Shown in pieces: positions 43,511-51,240 of a stretch of DNA of 64,000 bases (position 1 is the first letter of the stretch; every line of letters begins with the position of its first letter). The translations under genes were made by a program, and so were the position numbers. Under the pieces are notes generated by a model. The model saw only the letters and a program-made list of their open reading frames with translations. It had not been told where the DNA came from and did no database searches. The stretch is from Microbacterium sp. Gd 4-13 (GTDB lineage: Bacteria; Actinomycetota; Actinomycetes; Actinomycetales; Microbacteriaceae): positions 103,331 through 167,330 of the forward strand of contig NZ_QEIJ01000007.1 of NCBI RefSeq assembly GCF_003095395.1. Reading direction: 5' to 3'.

Positions 43511-44550
43511 CGGCTCTCACCGGGGTCGAGTTGCCACAGGCTCGGCCCCCGGTGCGCCGGTCGCGGCGGGTTGCCGCGCTCTCGATCGTCGTGGCGGTGC
43601 TCGTCGTCGCGATCGCGTCATCGCTGATGATCGGGGCGAACCCGCTGTCGCCGCAGGTGGTCTGGGCAGCAATCCGCGGTGAGGGCACCACCGAGACGAC
43701 CTACATCGTGATCGGCCTGCGCATCCCGCGCACCGTCGCAGGTCTCGTCGCCGGTGCCGCGCTCGGCGTCGCCGGCGCACTCACGCAGGCGTTCACCCGC
43801 AACCCGCTGGCAGACCCGGGAATCCTCGGGGTGAACGCCGGTGCTGCCCTCGCGGTGGCGCTCGGGGTCGCCCTGCTCGGACTCCGCGACATCTCCGCCC
43901 TCGTCTGGCTCGCGCTCCTCGGGGCGTTCGTCGTCACGATCGCGGTGTACCTCATCGGGTCGTCGGGCCGGGGCGCGCCCGATCCGTTGCGGCTCACTCT
44001 CGCGGGTGTCGCGCTCGGTGCCGTGTTCTCGGGCATCACGACCGGTATGACGCTCAGCAACCCCGACGCGTTCGACGCGATGCGCAGCTGGAACGCCGGG
44101 TCTTTGCTCGGTCGCGGCTTCGACGTCATCGTGCCTGTGCTGCCATTTATCGCGCTCGGCCTCGCCCTCGCGTTCCTCGTGGGCCCGGCGATGAACGCGC
44201 TCGCGCTCGGCGAAGACGTCGCGCGGGCGCAGGGTGCAGAGGTGCGCCGCATCCGTGTCGCGGTGATCGTGTCGACCACTCTGCTCGCGGGCGCGGCGAC
44301 CGCGCTCGTCGGCCCGATCGCGTTCGTGGGGCTCATGATCCCCCACATCGTGCGGTGGGTCTTCGGCGTCGACCAGCGCACGATCATCGCCCTGTCGGCG
44401 TTGCTCGCCCCCGTGCTGGTACTGCTCTCCGACGTGCTCGGCCGAGTGATCATCGCTCCCGCCGAGGTGCCGGTCGGCATCGTGACAGCGTTCGTCGGCG
44501 CGCCCGTGCTGATCGTGCTCGCGCGGCGCAAGAGAGCGAGCACCCTATGA
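43507..44550 (+). CDS. Iron-siderophore ABC transporter permease (FecCD family)
   Basis: 347 residues, about ten membrane helices. The family block GLRIPRTVAGLVAGAALGVA, then GALTQAFTRNPLADPGILGV-NAGAA, and near the C-terminus VGPIAFVGLMIPHIVRWVFG are all present. The start is TTG 43507, overlapping the binding-protein stop (TTGA). It pairs with the next permease. Length and order match FecC/FepD proteins. Confidence 0.94.
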   Translation: MTALTGVELPQARPPVRRSRRVAALSIVVAVLVVAIASSLMIGANPLSPQVVWAAIRGEGTTETTYIVIGLRIPRTVAGLVAGAALGVAGALTQAFTRNPLADPGILGVNAGAALAVALGVALLGLRDISALVWLALLGAFVVTIAVYLIGSSGRGAPDPLRLTLAGVALGAVFSGITTGMTLSNPDAFDAMRSWNAGSLLGRGFDVIVPVLPFIALGLALAFLVGPAMNALALGEDVARAQGAEVRRIRVAVIVSTTLLAGAATALVGPIAFVGLMIPHIVRWVFGVDQRTIIALSALLAPVLVLLSDVLGRVIIAPAEVPVGIVTAFVGAPVLIVLARRKRASTL

Positions 44551-45596
44551 CTCTCGCCACGCCGACCGCGCCTCGGCGCGTGCTGCTTCGTCTCGGCCCT
44601 CTCGCGGTTCCGCTTCGCGGGCGCAGCATCCTCGTCGCCACCGTCGTCGTGGGGGTCATCCTCGTTCTCGGCATCGTGTCGCTCGGCGTCGGAACCTACG
44701 TCGTCGCTCCTGATGCGGTCGTGCGCACGCTCCTCGGCGCCGGCGAGACGATGGACCGCGTCGTCATCGTCGAGTGGCGCCTGCCGCGCACCCTCGCTGC
44801 GATCACGCTCGGCGCGATCCTCGCCGTCGCGGGGGCGCTGTTCCAGACCGTCACCCGCAACCCGTTGGCGAGTCCCGACATCCTCGGGCTCTCCAACGGC
44901 GCGTTCACCGGCATGCTCGTCGCGCTCGTGCTGGTCTCGGCGACCTGGCAGTCGCTGACGGTCGGGGCTCTCGTCGGCGGTGTCGTGACGGCGCTCGTGA
45001 TCTGGATGCTGTCGTATCGCGGCGGCATCCAGGGCTTCCGCCTCATCGTCATCGGTATCGGGATCGCCGCGATGCTGGCGTCATTCAACACGTGGATGCT
45101 GCTGCAGATCGAGCTCGAGACCGCGATGTTCGCCTCGGCCTGGGGCACCGGCACCCTCAAGGCCGTCACCGGGGGATCGCTGGGCGGGGCGCTGCTGTGC
45201 GCTGCACCCTTCGTCGTGGTCGCGGCGTTGCTCGGGCCGAGCCTGCGCCAGCTCGATCTGGGCGACGACGTGGCCGCAGCATCCGGTGCGCGACCAAACC
45301 TCGTGCGCGGCGTCGCCCTCGTCGTGGGGGTGGCGCTGGTCGCCGCCGCCACGAGCGTCGCCGGCCCCGTCGCTTTCGTCTCGCTCGCAGCTCCCCAGGT
45401 CGCGCGGCTCGTCGCCCGCACGCCTCACCTTTCGCTCGGGCTGTCGGCCGCGTTCGGGGCGCTGATCCTGCTGGCGTCCGACCTCGTCGCGCAGCACCTG
45501 TTGCCCGTCGCTCTGCCTGTGGGAGTCGTCACCGTGTCGGTCGGTGGCGCCTACCTCGTTCTGATGATCATTCTGGAGATCCGCCGTCGTGCCTGA
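44547..45596 (+). CDS. Iron-siderophore ABC transporter permease (FecCD family), second subunit
   Basis: 349 residues. It has the same signatures as its neighbour: EWRLPRTLAAITLGAILAVA, GALFQTVTRNPLASPDILGL-SNGAF and SVAGPVAFVSLAAPQVARLV, with about ten helices. ATG 44547 overlaps the upstream stop as ATGA; the longer open frame upstream is a shadow. It completes the heterodimeric channel of a FepD/FepG type importer. Confidence 0.94.
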   Translation: MTLATPTAPRRVLLRLGPLAVPLRGRSILVATVVVGVILVLGIVSLGVGTYVVAPDAVVRTLLGAGETMDRVVIVEWRLPRTLAAITLGAILAVAGALFQTVTRNPLASPDILGLSNGAFTGMLVALVLVSATWQSLTVGALVGGVVTALVIWMLSYRGGIQGFRLIVIGIGIAAMLASFNTWMLLQIELETAMFASAWGTGTLKAVTGGSLGGALLCAAPFVVVAALLGPSLRQLDLGDDVAAASGARPNLVRGVALVVGVALVAAATSVAGPVAFVSLAAPQVARLVARTPHLSLGLSAAFGALILLASDLVAQHLLPVALPVGVVTVSVGGAYLVLMIILEIRRRA

Positions 45597-46404
45597 ACAC
45601 ACCTCCGCCCGCCTTCTCGCCGAGGGGGTCGCGCTCTCATACGACCGTGTCGAGGTCGTGAGCGATCTCACCGTGTCGATTCCGCCGGGGTCGTTCACCG
45701 TGATCGTCGGGCCGAACGCGTGCGGCAAGTCGACGCTGCTGCGCGGGCTCTCGCGGCTGCTCGCACCCACGAGCGGACGGATCGTGCTCGACGGTGCGGC
45801 CATCTCGTCGTACCCGGCGAAGGAGGTCGCGCGCCGGCTCGGACTGCTTCCCCAGAGCGCGATCGCCCCCGACGGCATCACCGTCACTGATCTGGTGGGC
45901 AGGGGCCGCTACCCGCACCAGAACCTGCTGCGCCAGTGGTCGGATGCTGACGCCCACGCTGTCGACGAAGCCCTGGCCGCCACCGGCACCACCGATCTGA
46001 GGGATCGTCCGGTCGACGCGCTCTCGGGGGGCCAGCGTCAGCGCGTCTGGGTGGCGATGGTGCTCGCGCAGCAGACCGACCTGCTGCTGCTCGACGAGCC
46101 GACGACGTACCTCGACATCGCGCACCAGGTCGAGCTGATGGAGCTCTTCGCCGAGCTGAACGCGCGCGGGCGCACGATCGTCGCGGTGCTGCACGACCTC
46201 AACCACGCCGCAAGATACGCCAGCCACATCGTCGCGATGCGCGGCGGACGCATCGTCGCCGAGGGTGCGCCGGGCGCCGTCATCACCCGTGAGCGGGTGG
46301 AGGAGGTGTTCGGTCTCGCGAACGTGGTGATCGAAGACCCCGTGACGGGCGGTCCGCTCGTCGTGCCGCTGCGCGGCTCATCGAGTGCGGCGGCCAGCGC
46401 ATGA
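45589..46404 (+). CDS. Iron-siderophore ABC transporter ATP-binding protein (FecE/FepC type)
   Basis: 271 residues. Walker A is GPNACGKSTLLRGLSR (an A replaces the usual G, as in FepC-type proteins), the Q-loop LGLLPQSAIAPDGITV, signature LSGGQRQRVWVAMVLAQQ and Walker B LLLLDEPTTYLDIAHQ, then the switch His in VLHDLNHAARY. GTG 45589 overlaps the permease gene by eight bases. It powers the siderophore import channel. Confidence 0.95.
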   Translation: MPEHTSARLLAEGVALSYDRVEVVSDLTVSIPPGSFTVIVGPNACGKSTLLRGLSRLLAPTSGRIVLDGAAISSYPAKEVARRLGLLPQSAIAPDGITVTDLVGRGRYPHQNLLRQWSDADAHAVDEALAATGTTDLRDRPVDALSGGQRQRVWVAMVLAQQTDLLLLDEPTTYLDIAHQVELMELFAELNARGRTIVAVLHDLNHAARYASHIVAMRGGRIVAEGAPGAVITRERVEEVFGLANVVIEDPVTGGPLVVPLRGSSSAAASA

Positions 46405-47222
46405 ACCGGCCCTGGGCCTACAGCGCGTTCCGCGTGCAGGTGCGTGCGCGCGTGCTGTTGAGTCCGCGCTTCCTGCGCCTCACGCTGGCCGGCGACGAAC
46501 TTCGCAACTTCGCGCCGTGGGGCGTCGACCAGCGCATCAAGGTCGTGCTGCCGTTCGCCGACGGTACGATCGCCGAGTTCGGTCTGCTCGACGACCCGAC
46601 GCCGCATCCGTCCGACTGGTACAGCCGGTGGCGGGCTCTACCGGAAGGCGAGCGCAACGTGCTGCGCACCTACACGCCCGCCGCGATCCGCCCCGAGGTC
46701 GGCGAGATCGACGTCGACTTCTTCCTGCACGAACCCGCCGGTCCCGCATCGGCGTGGGCGGCGGCGGCGCAGCCGGGCGACCGCCTGGTCGTGAACGGGC
46801 CCGACATGCGCATGGGGCACACCGGCTACGGCATCCACTGGAACCCCGGTGATGCGCGTCGGTTTCTGCTGGTGGCGGATGAGACCGCCTACCCGGCGGT
46901 GCGCAACATCGTGAGCGCGCTCGAGCCGGGTGCTGACGTCGACGTGATTCTCGAAGCATCCGACCTCGACGACGAGATCGTCAGCCGCGAGCTGCCCGCT
47001 CACGTTCGTGTGCGCGTCGTGCTGCGCGACGTCGGCGTGGAAGCGGCCGTGCGCGAGTGGGGCTCGACGTTCGCCGGAGGTGCGGACTTCTACGCCTGGC
47101 TGGCGGGGGAGTCGGGCTCGACGACGAGCGTGCGCCGCTACCTCGCTGACGAGCTCGCGGTCTCGAAGGAACAGGTGTCGTTCCTCGGGTACTGGAAGCT
47201 GGGCGGCCCGCTCGTCGGGTGA
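46401..47222 (+). CDS. Siderophore-interacting protein (FAD-dependent ferric-siderophore reductase)
   Basis: 273 residues. N-terminal FAD-binding barrel: SPRFLRLTLAGDELRNFAPW, VDQRIKVVLPF and RTYTPAAIRPEVGEIDVDFF. The second domain has GDARRFLLVADETAYPAVRN, equivalent to the NAD(P)-binding SIP domain, and a C-terminal aromatic VSFLGYWKLG. ATG 46401 overlaps the ATPase stop. ViuB-type reductases free iron by reducing the imported ferric chelate in the cytosol, completing the pathway of this operon. Confidence 0.94.
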   Translation: MNRPWAYSAFRVQVRARVLLSPRFLRLTLAGDELRNFAPWGVDQRIKVVLPFADGTIAEFGLLDDPTPHPSDWYSRWRALPEGERNVLRTYTPAAIRPEVGEIDVDFFLHEPAGPASAWAAAAQPGDRLVVNGPDMRMGHTGYGIHWNPGDARRFLLVADETAYPAVRNIVSALEPGADVDVILEASDLDDEIVSRELPAHVRVRVVLRDVGVEAAVREWGSTFAGGADFYAWLAGESGSTTSVRRYLADELAVSKEQVSFLGYWKLGGPLVG

Positions 47223-47238
47223 GAGGAGTAGGCGGGCG

Positions 47239-47613
47239 TCAGTCAGCTGAGCGGCTCGAGATTTCCAACGCGGCGCGGCTGCCGACCTTCGAGCCGTAAA
47301 GCAGGAATCCGAGCATCAGCACACAACCCGCGATCACGGCGGTGGCGCGGACAGGGGCTGACACCGGCAGGAGGGCGACGAAACCGCTCGCGATCGATGC
47401 CCATCCGCCGAGCATCGTGGGCCGTTTCGCGCGGATGTGCGCCGCCTGCCACGCCTCGTCGCTCGCCATGGTGCTGGGGATGCGGATGCCCGCCAATGCG
47501 TTGCGCTTCAGCCGACCCGAGGCGGTGGCGCGGGCCATCCACATGATGAGGACGCCCGAGCCGACCATGACGACGAAGAGAAAGACACCCATAGCCACAT
47601 CGTTTTCCACCAT
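47239..47613 (-). CDS. SdpI-like membrane protein
   Basis: 124 residues with three hydrophobic helices (AMGVFLFVVMVGSGVLIMWM; LGGWASIASGFVALLPVSAP; ATAVIAGCVLMLGFLLYGSK). The loop between the first two has GIRIPSTMASDEAWQAAHIR, the conserved R-x-P-x-T/S and W-x-x-x-x-H signature of SdpI/YhfL proteins. The family includes a Bacillus immunity protein, but most members have no known role. The start is uncertain (47613, or ATG 47592). Confidence 0.8.
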   Translation of the reverse strand: MVENDVAMGVFLFVVMVGSGVLIMWMARATASGRLKRNALAGIRIPSTMASDEAWQAAHIRAKRPTMLGGWASIASGFVALLPVSAPVRATAVIAGCVLMLGFLLYGSKVGSRAALEISSRSAD

Positions 47614-47645
47614 GACGACGTTACCGAACGGACAGACTCCCTCTC

Positions 47646-48887
47646 TCAGGCGACGATGGTGTAGTCCGTCCAAGAATCCGGCGGTGCATCACCGTTGAGG
47701 CCAGCGTTACGCCAGGCCCGACGAGCTGCTCGTTTGAAGCGCTCATTACAGTGGATGCCACACACATGACGATCTCTGTGAGTCCAGTGCTCCTTGCCGG
47801 TGAGTGTGGTGGCGCACCAGATGCACGTCTCTTCGCCGGCTGCCCGCCCGTCGGGATGCAAAAGAGACGAATTGAACCAGCCCCAATAGTCGTCTCCCGG
47901 TCCATCGCCGGCCTGCGTTACCACCCACTCTGGGACGCGTGATCGAAGTACGCGTGCCGCAGCCAGTTCCTCATCACTCAGCGCCAAGCGGCGGAGGAAC
48001 TCGTCCTCCGTGATGATCTCCAGAGATTGCCCTCGTTCGACGGCGCTCATCGCATCGCGGACCTTCTTCGAGAACATGGCCCCGGGCCGGAAAGTCGAGA
48101 GGTTGAAACCACCCGTGACGAGGACGGAGGTGGTCTTGGTCACACTGCCCTGCCAAGCTCCGCCGTGGTCGACGACACGTCGGCGGGCCTCATCGCGAAC
48201 CATCATCTCGAGAGCACCGGTGAAGCAGACCACCGCATCGGCAAATCCGACCGTGTTGGTGTTGATCGGCGTGATGGGCATCTGAACCCCCGCCGTGGTT
48301 TCGCTGTCCGCCGGTTCGCGGACACTCGTGGGGATGATCGGGGTACCGAGGCTCTCATTCAACTCACGAACGGATCGAACCCCTTCGCGACGTGCCAACG
48401 CGATCAGCACCGCTGCCGCGGCTTGCGCGTCTGCGAGGGGGTCGTGGTGGTCGAATACGTCTACTCCCAGGTGGTCGGAAACCCACGGCAGTGTGTAGGA
48501 AGGAAGGGTCAGCGCGGCACGTGCGAGGCGCAGAGTGCAGGCGACGTCGAACGCCGGCCAGTCGATGTCGTACGCGCTGCACGCGTTTACCAGCACCGAC
48601 ACATCGAACTGCGCATTGTGACAGACCATCATGTCGGCGCCAATGAACGCGCGGAGCTCCTGGTAGACCTCCGGCCAAGACGGCGAATGCGCGACGTGTC
48701 TGGCTTCGATTCCGTGAATGCTCACGTTGATCGGTTCGAACTCGTCAAACTCCTCGGGCGGCTTCACCAGCGAACGGAACGTATCCACCACCGCGCCGTT
48801 GTGAACCCGAACGGCTCCGACCGCGCATACGGAAGCCCGCGACCTATTCGCCGTCTCGAAATCAATAGCGACAAAGTCCAACGACAT
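47646..48887 (-). CDS. DEDDh exonuclease with BRCT domain and a C-terminal Cys/His cluster
   Basis: 413 residues. Exonuclease motifs: FVAIDFETANRSRASVCAVG with Asp9 and Glu11, MMVCHNAQFDVSVLVNAC and FDHHDPLADAQAAAAVLIAL. A BRCT domain follows at about 212-295 (VVCFTGALEMMVRDEARRRV; KTTSVLVTGGFNLSTFRPGA). Residues about 355-390 carry CIWC, then His-x-x-His around HWTHRDRHVCGIHC, which looks like a metal-binding knuckle. ATG 48887 sits behind a GGGGGA stretch; TTG 48899 is an alternative. Probably DNA repair or an uncharacterised nuclease activity. Confidence 0.85.
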   Translation of the reverse strand: MSLDFVAIDFETANRSRASVCAVGAVRVHNGAVVDTFRSLVKPPEEFDEFEPINVSIHGIEARHVAHSPSWPEVYQELRAFIGADMMVCHNAQFDVSVLVNACSAYDIDWPAFDVACTLRLARAALTLPSYTLPWVSDHLGVDVFDHHDPLADAQAAAAVLIALARREGVRSVRELNESLGTPIIPTSVREPADSETTAGVQMPITPINTNTVGFADAVVCFTGALEMMVRDEARRRVVDHGGAWQGSVTKTTSVLVTGGFNLSTFRPGAMFSKKVRDAMSAVERGQSLEIITEDEFLRRLALSDEELAAARVLRSRVPEWVVTQAGDGPGDDYWGWFNSSLLHPDGRAAGEETCIWCATTLTGKEHWTHRDRHVCGIHCNERFKRAARRAWRNAGLNGDAPPDSWTDYTIVA

Positions 48888-48919
48888 TGCGTCCCCCAAC
48901 GCTCGAAGTCAGTTACCTC

Positions 48920-49220
48920 TCACACCATATCCAAGTCGTTCGACCGCATGCGCAACACCCGCAGCACCGCATCCGTAAGGGTCACGGTCCCCTGGTCTCG
49001 CCACTCGACCTCGCGGTCGACCGACTCATTGGTCTCGACGGTCCACCCGTCGGGAAGGTCGAGCGAGGCGAGCACCTCGCCGGATGTCGGCAGGGGAGGG
49101 GCCGCGCGATCATGATCGTGACTCGACCCCGGTGGGAATGCCCCGTGCCCGACGACGAGCAACCGTCCGCCGGGAGCGACGGCGGAGACGGCCCGCCGCA
49201 GGATCTCCCCCGCGGCAACT
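48920..49220 (-). pseudogene. Truncated 3'-end copy of the downstream methyltransferase gene
   Basis: The minus strand encodes ILRRAVSAVAPGGRLLVVGH and continues to TVTLTDAVLRVLR, nearly identical to the C-terminal third of the methyltransferase at 50565-51236. The SAM-binding N-terminal two thirds are absent: homology stops near 49220 after a one-base deletion relative to the intact copy. The last residues differ (MRSNDLDMV against ADTNVT). It cannot fold as an enzyme, so it is a gene remnant created by duplication or integration. Confidence 0.85.
48951..49208. repeat. Direct repeat, left copy (methyltransferase 3' end)
   Basis: Aligns without gaps to 50587-50844 at a constant offset of 1636 bases. 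I count 8 mismatches in 258 bases, about 97% identity. The two copies flank the CBS-HEPN-like gene. The similarity continues with a one-base indel for roughly ten more bases. Confidence 0.93.
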
Positions 49221-49318
49221 CGACCGGCGTGTTCGCCGGCTCCCGGTTCCTCGGGCGCGGAGGAGTTGAGCCGGCGGTGCTGACGGTGCTCGCCCACGCC
49301 GATAGCCCCAAGGACTGA
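49220..49318 (+). pseudogene. Remnant of an LpqF-like serine-hydrolase gene (C-terminal piece)
   Basis: The plus strand reads GVFAGSRFLGRGGVEPAVLT and then VLAHADSPKD before a stop. This aligns with GVLAGSWYLERDGAEPIVLT and VLARADD in the intact protein encoded at 39783-41147, the strand just after its KGG motif. About 33 codons remain, and the rest of the gene is missing. It abuts the truncated methyltransferase copy, so the junction near 49220 is a recombination scar. Confidence 0.75.
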
Positions 49319-49382
49319 GGTGTGCAGGTTCAGCTCGTGGATACGGGAGGCTAGAGTCGCAAGGTTCCGCCCGCGGACGGTG

Positions 49383-50417
49383 TTATTTGTGTCCCTCTGG
49401 CTCGCTAGTTCTCATTCCGCGAAGAAAGAGGGTCAGATTTCGTACTTGGTTCAGCGATTCAATGGATTCGTCGTCTTGCGCAAAGTGGGCTATGTCATTT
49501 CGCACCTGGCGGACAACCTCGATCCAATCGACGAAAGCTCCGTGCGAAAGTCGGAGGCCTAGCTTGCCCCACGCTTCTGGCTTGGCGATAAATTGCTTGA
49601 TGTCGCCGACTGTCATGGCCGAAGCGCCTGGCATCCCAGGTTTCTTGTACCGAGTTGCAGTGTGGAGCTCCTCCTTTGAGAACGCGCCGTCGAGGATCTT
49701 CCTGAGTTCGCGTTCGCACTCGCCGACGGAGAGGAAGGGGCGGGCAAGTCTGTCGAACTGTCGCGCCAGGTCCGCCGTCGTCACTATGCCGGTCGGAACG
49801 CCACGTGGGTCCAATACGATGACATAACCTGCCTCCACGATGACCGGCATGCTCGCAAGCAGGTCTGCGTCTCGGTTGAGAGTCTGCGCTTCTGTGACGC
49901 AGTCTGATACGCGCTTCACCCGTGTTCGTAGTGACGCTTGAGCGATACTCTCCCAGCTGATGATGCCCACCAGGTCGCCATTGTCGACGACAGGGAGCTG
50001 GGAAAAATCGTGTTGAATCATCAGCGTCTGAGCACGGCCGATGCTTGTTATTGATTCCACCGAGACGAGGTCTGACAGGGCTGACGGGATTTGACCGACG
50101 TGGAGCGTCTCAGACTGTTCCTCTGAGTCCGACCGCTCACTCGACGAGGGCTCATGAAAGGTGCCGTCACCCCGCGAGATCGTTTCTGCTTCTCTTATGG
50201 TCACAACACGGATGGGCGTATCCAGGGACCCGTAGGAGAACGGGGGTTCTGTGGCCAGTCCTTGGTCCCGCATATCACGACGCATCTGCTCCGATACTTG
50301 CGACCCGCGCCCCTTCGCACCCCAGTACGAGATGAGCTCTCGAACGGTTATCGCATCGCCAGACTGCTCAAGCTTCCGAAGTGTTGCAGTCAGCGCCTCG
50401 GTCTCAGGTGAAGTCAC
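49383..50417 (-). CDS. CBS-domain protein with possible wHTH N-terminus and HEPN-like C-terminus
   Basis: 344 residues, GTG start at 50417, probably leaderless because no ribosome site is visible. Residues about 5-75 look like a winged helix (LRKLEQSGDAITVRELISYW, then QMRRDMRDQGL). Two CBS modules follow: about 108-165 (TLMIQHDFSQLPVVDNGDLV) and about 168-222 (AGYVIVLDPRGVPTGIVTTA). The last 115 residues are helical and contain VRQVRNDIAHFAQDDE, with R306-N-D-I-A-H311 matching the RNxxxH signature of HEPN ribonucleases. GC content looks lower than in neighbours. Ligand-gated RNase or abortive-infection role is an inference. Confidence 0.7.
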   Translation of the reverse strand: MTSPETEALTATLRKLEQSGDAITVRELISYWGAKGRGSQVSEQMRRDMRDQGLATEPPFSYGSLDTPIRVVTIREAETISRGDGTFHEPSSSERSDSEEQSETLHVGQIPSALSDLVSVESITSIGRAQTLMIQHDFSQLPVVDNGDLVGIISWESIAQASLRTRVKRVSDCVTEAQTLNRDADLLASMPVIVEAGYVIVLDPRGVPTGIVTTADLARQFDRLARPFLSVGECERELRKILDGAFSKEELHTATRYKKPGMPGASAMTVGDIKQFIAKPEAWGKLGLRLSHGAFVDWIEVVRQVRNDIAHFAQDDESIESLNQVRNLTLFLRGMRTSEPEGHK

Positions 50418-50534
50418 GTATTACACATACCGTAAAATCGCTCGCGTCGCACGTCGCGAATCATTTGATTCGAGCGCCAGCCGTTCCATATCTGCGCAAT
50501 GAAGATTAGCCCTCTAACGAGATAGCGTCTGCTC

Positions 50535-50557
50535 GTCGCCCGAAGGCTTCGGGCGAC
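50535..50557 (-). terminator. Intrinsic terminator of the methyltransferase gene
   Basis: GTCGCCCGAA (50535-50544) and TTCGGGCGAC (50548-50557) form a perfect ten-pair stem with a three-base loop, eight bases past the methyltransferase stop when read on the minus strand. It separates that gene from the CBS-HEPN-like gene. Confidence 0.75.
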
Positions 50558-50564
50558 GCCGGGA

Positions 50565-51236
50565 CTAAGTCACGTTGGTGTCTGCGCGCAACACCCGCAG
50601 CACCGCGTCCGTGAGCGTCACCGTGCCCTGGTCTCGCCACTCGACCTCGCGGTCGACCGACTCATTGGTCTCGACGGTCCACCCGTCCGGAAGGTCGAGC
50701 GAGGCGAGCACCTCGCCGGATGTCGGCAGGGGAGGAGCCGCGCGATCATGATCGTGACTCGACCCCGGTGGGAACGCCCCGTGCCCGACGACGAGCAACC
50801 GTCCGCCGGGAGCGACGGCGGAGACGGCCCGCCGCAGGATCTCCTCCCGCGGCAGCTCCACGGGTGAATGGAGGAATGCCGCCGTCACGAGGTCGTACTG
50901 CGCGGAGGGGTGCCACGTCGCGAGATCGGCCTGCACCCACTCGATGCGCTCGACGAGGCTGAGTTCGGCAGCCTTCGCCGCGCCGACCGCGAGAGCGTTG
51001 GCCGAGATGTCGAGGGCGGTCACCGTCCAGCCCTGCCCGGCGAGCCAGAGCGCGTCGCCGCCCTCGCCACTGCCGAGCTCGAGCGCGGTGCCGGGGGTCA
51101 GCCCCGACACCTCTCGCTCGACGGCGGCGTTGACCTTGCCGCTCCACACTGCGCCGCTCTTGCCGCGGTGCGAAAGGTACCGCGCCTCCCAGAACTGCGC
51201 CGGATCGGTGAGCGCTTCGTCTGACGAATGAGCCAT
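50565..51236 (-). CDS. SAM-dependent methyltransferase (class I)
   Basis: 223 residues. Motif I is PGTALELGSGEGGDALWLAG near residue 48-67, followed by WTVTALDISANALAVGAAKA with the ribose-binding Asp and an IEWVQADLATWHP segment. YDLVTAAFLHSPVELPREEI and GGRLLVVGHGAFPPGSSHDH complete the fold. It resembles small TehB/UbiE-like methyltransferases of actinobacteria that may detoxify thiols or tellurite; the substrate is not visible. Its last third is duplicated at 48951. The gene lies 4 bases downstream of the flavoprotein gene. Confidence 0.9.
   Translation of the reverse strand: MAHSSDEALTDPAQFWEARYLSHRGKSGAVWSGKVNAAVEREVSGLTPGTALELGSGEGGDALWLAGQGWTVTALDISANALAVGAAKAAELSLVERIEWVQADLATWHPSAQYDLVTAAFLHSPVELPREEILRRAVSAVAPGGRLLVVGHGAFPPGSSHDHDRAAPPLPTSGEVLASLDLPDGWTVETNESVDREVEWRDQGTVTLTDAVLRVLRADTNVT
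50587..50844. repeat. Direct repeat, right copy (inside intact methyltransferase gene)
   Basis: Second copy of the 258-base repeat, in the same orientation as 48951-49208. Here it is part of a complete gene, so this copy is likely the original or the restored one. Confidence 0.93.
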
Positions 51237-51240
51237 AGCT

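Noticed and set aside
48887..49318. 143-codon plus-strand gene
   Set aside because: It joins antisense of the truncated methyltransferase to the serine-hydrolase remnant; a chimaeric frame across a scar, not a gene.
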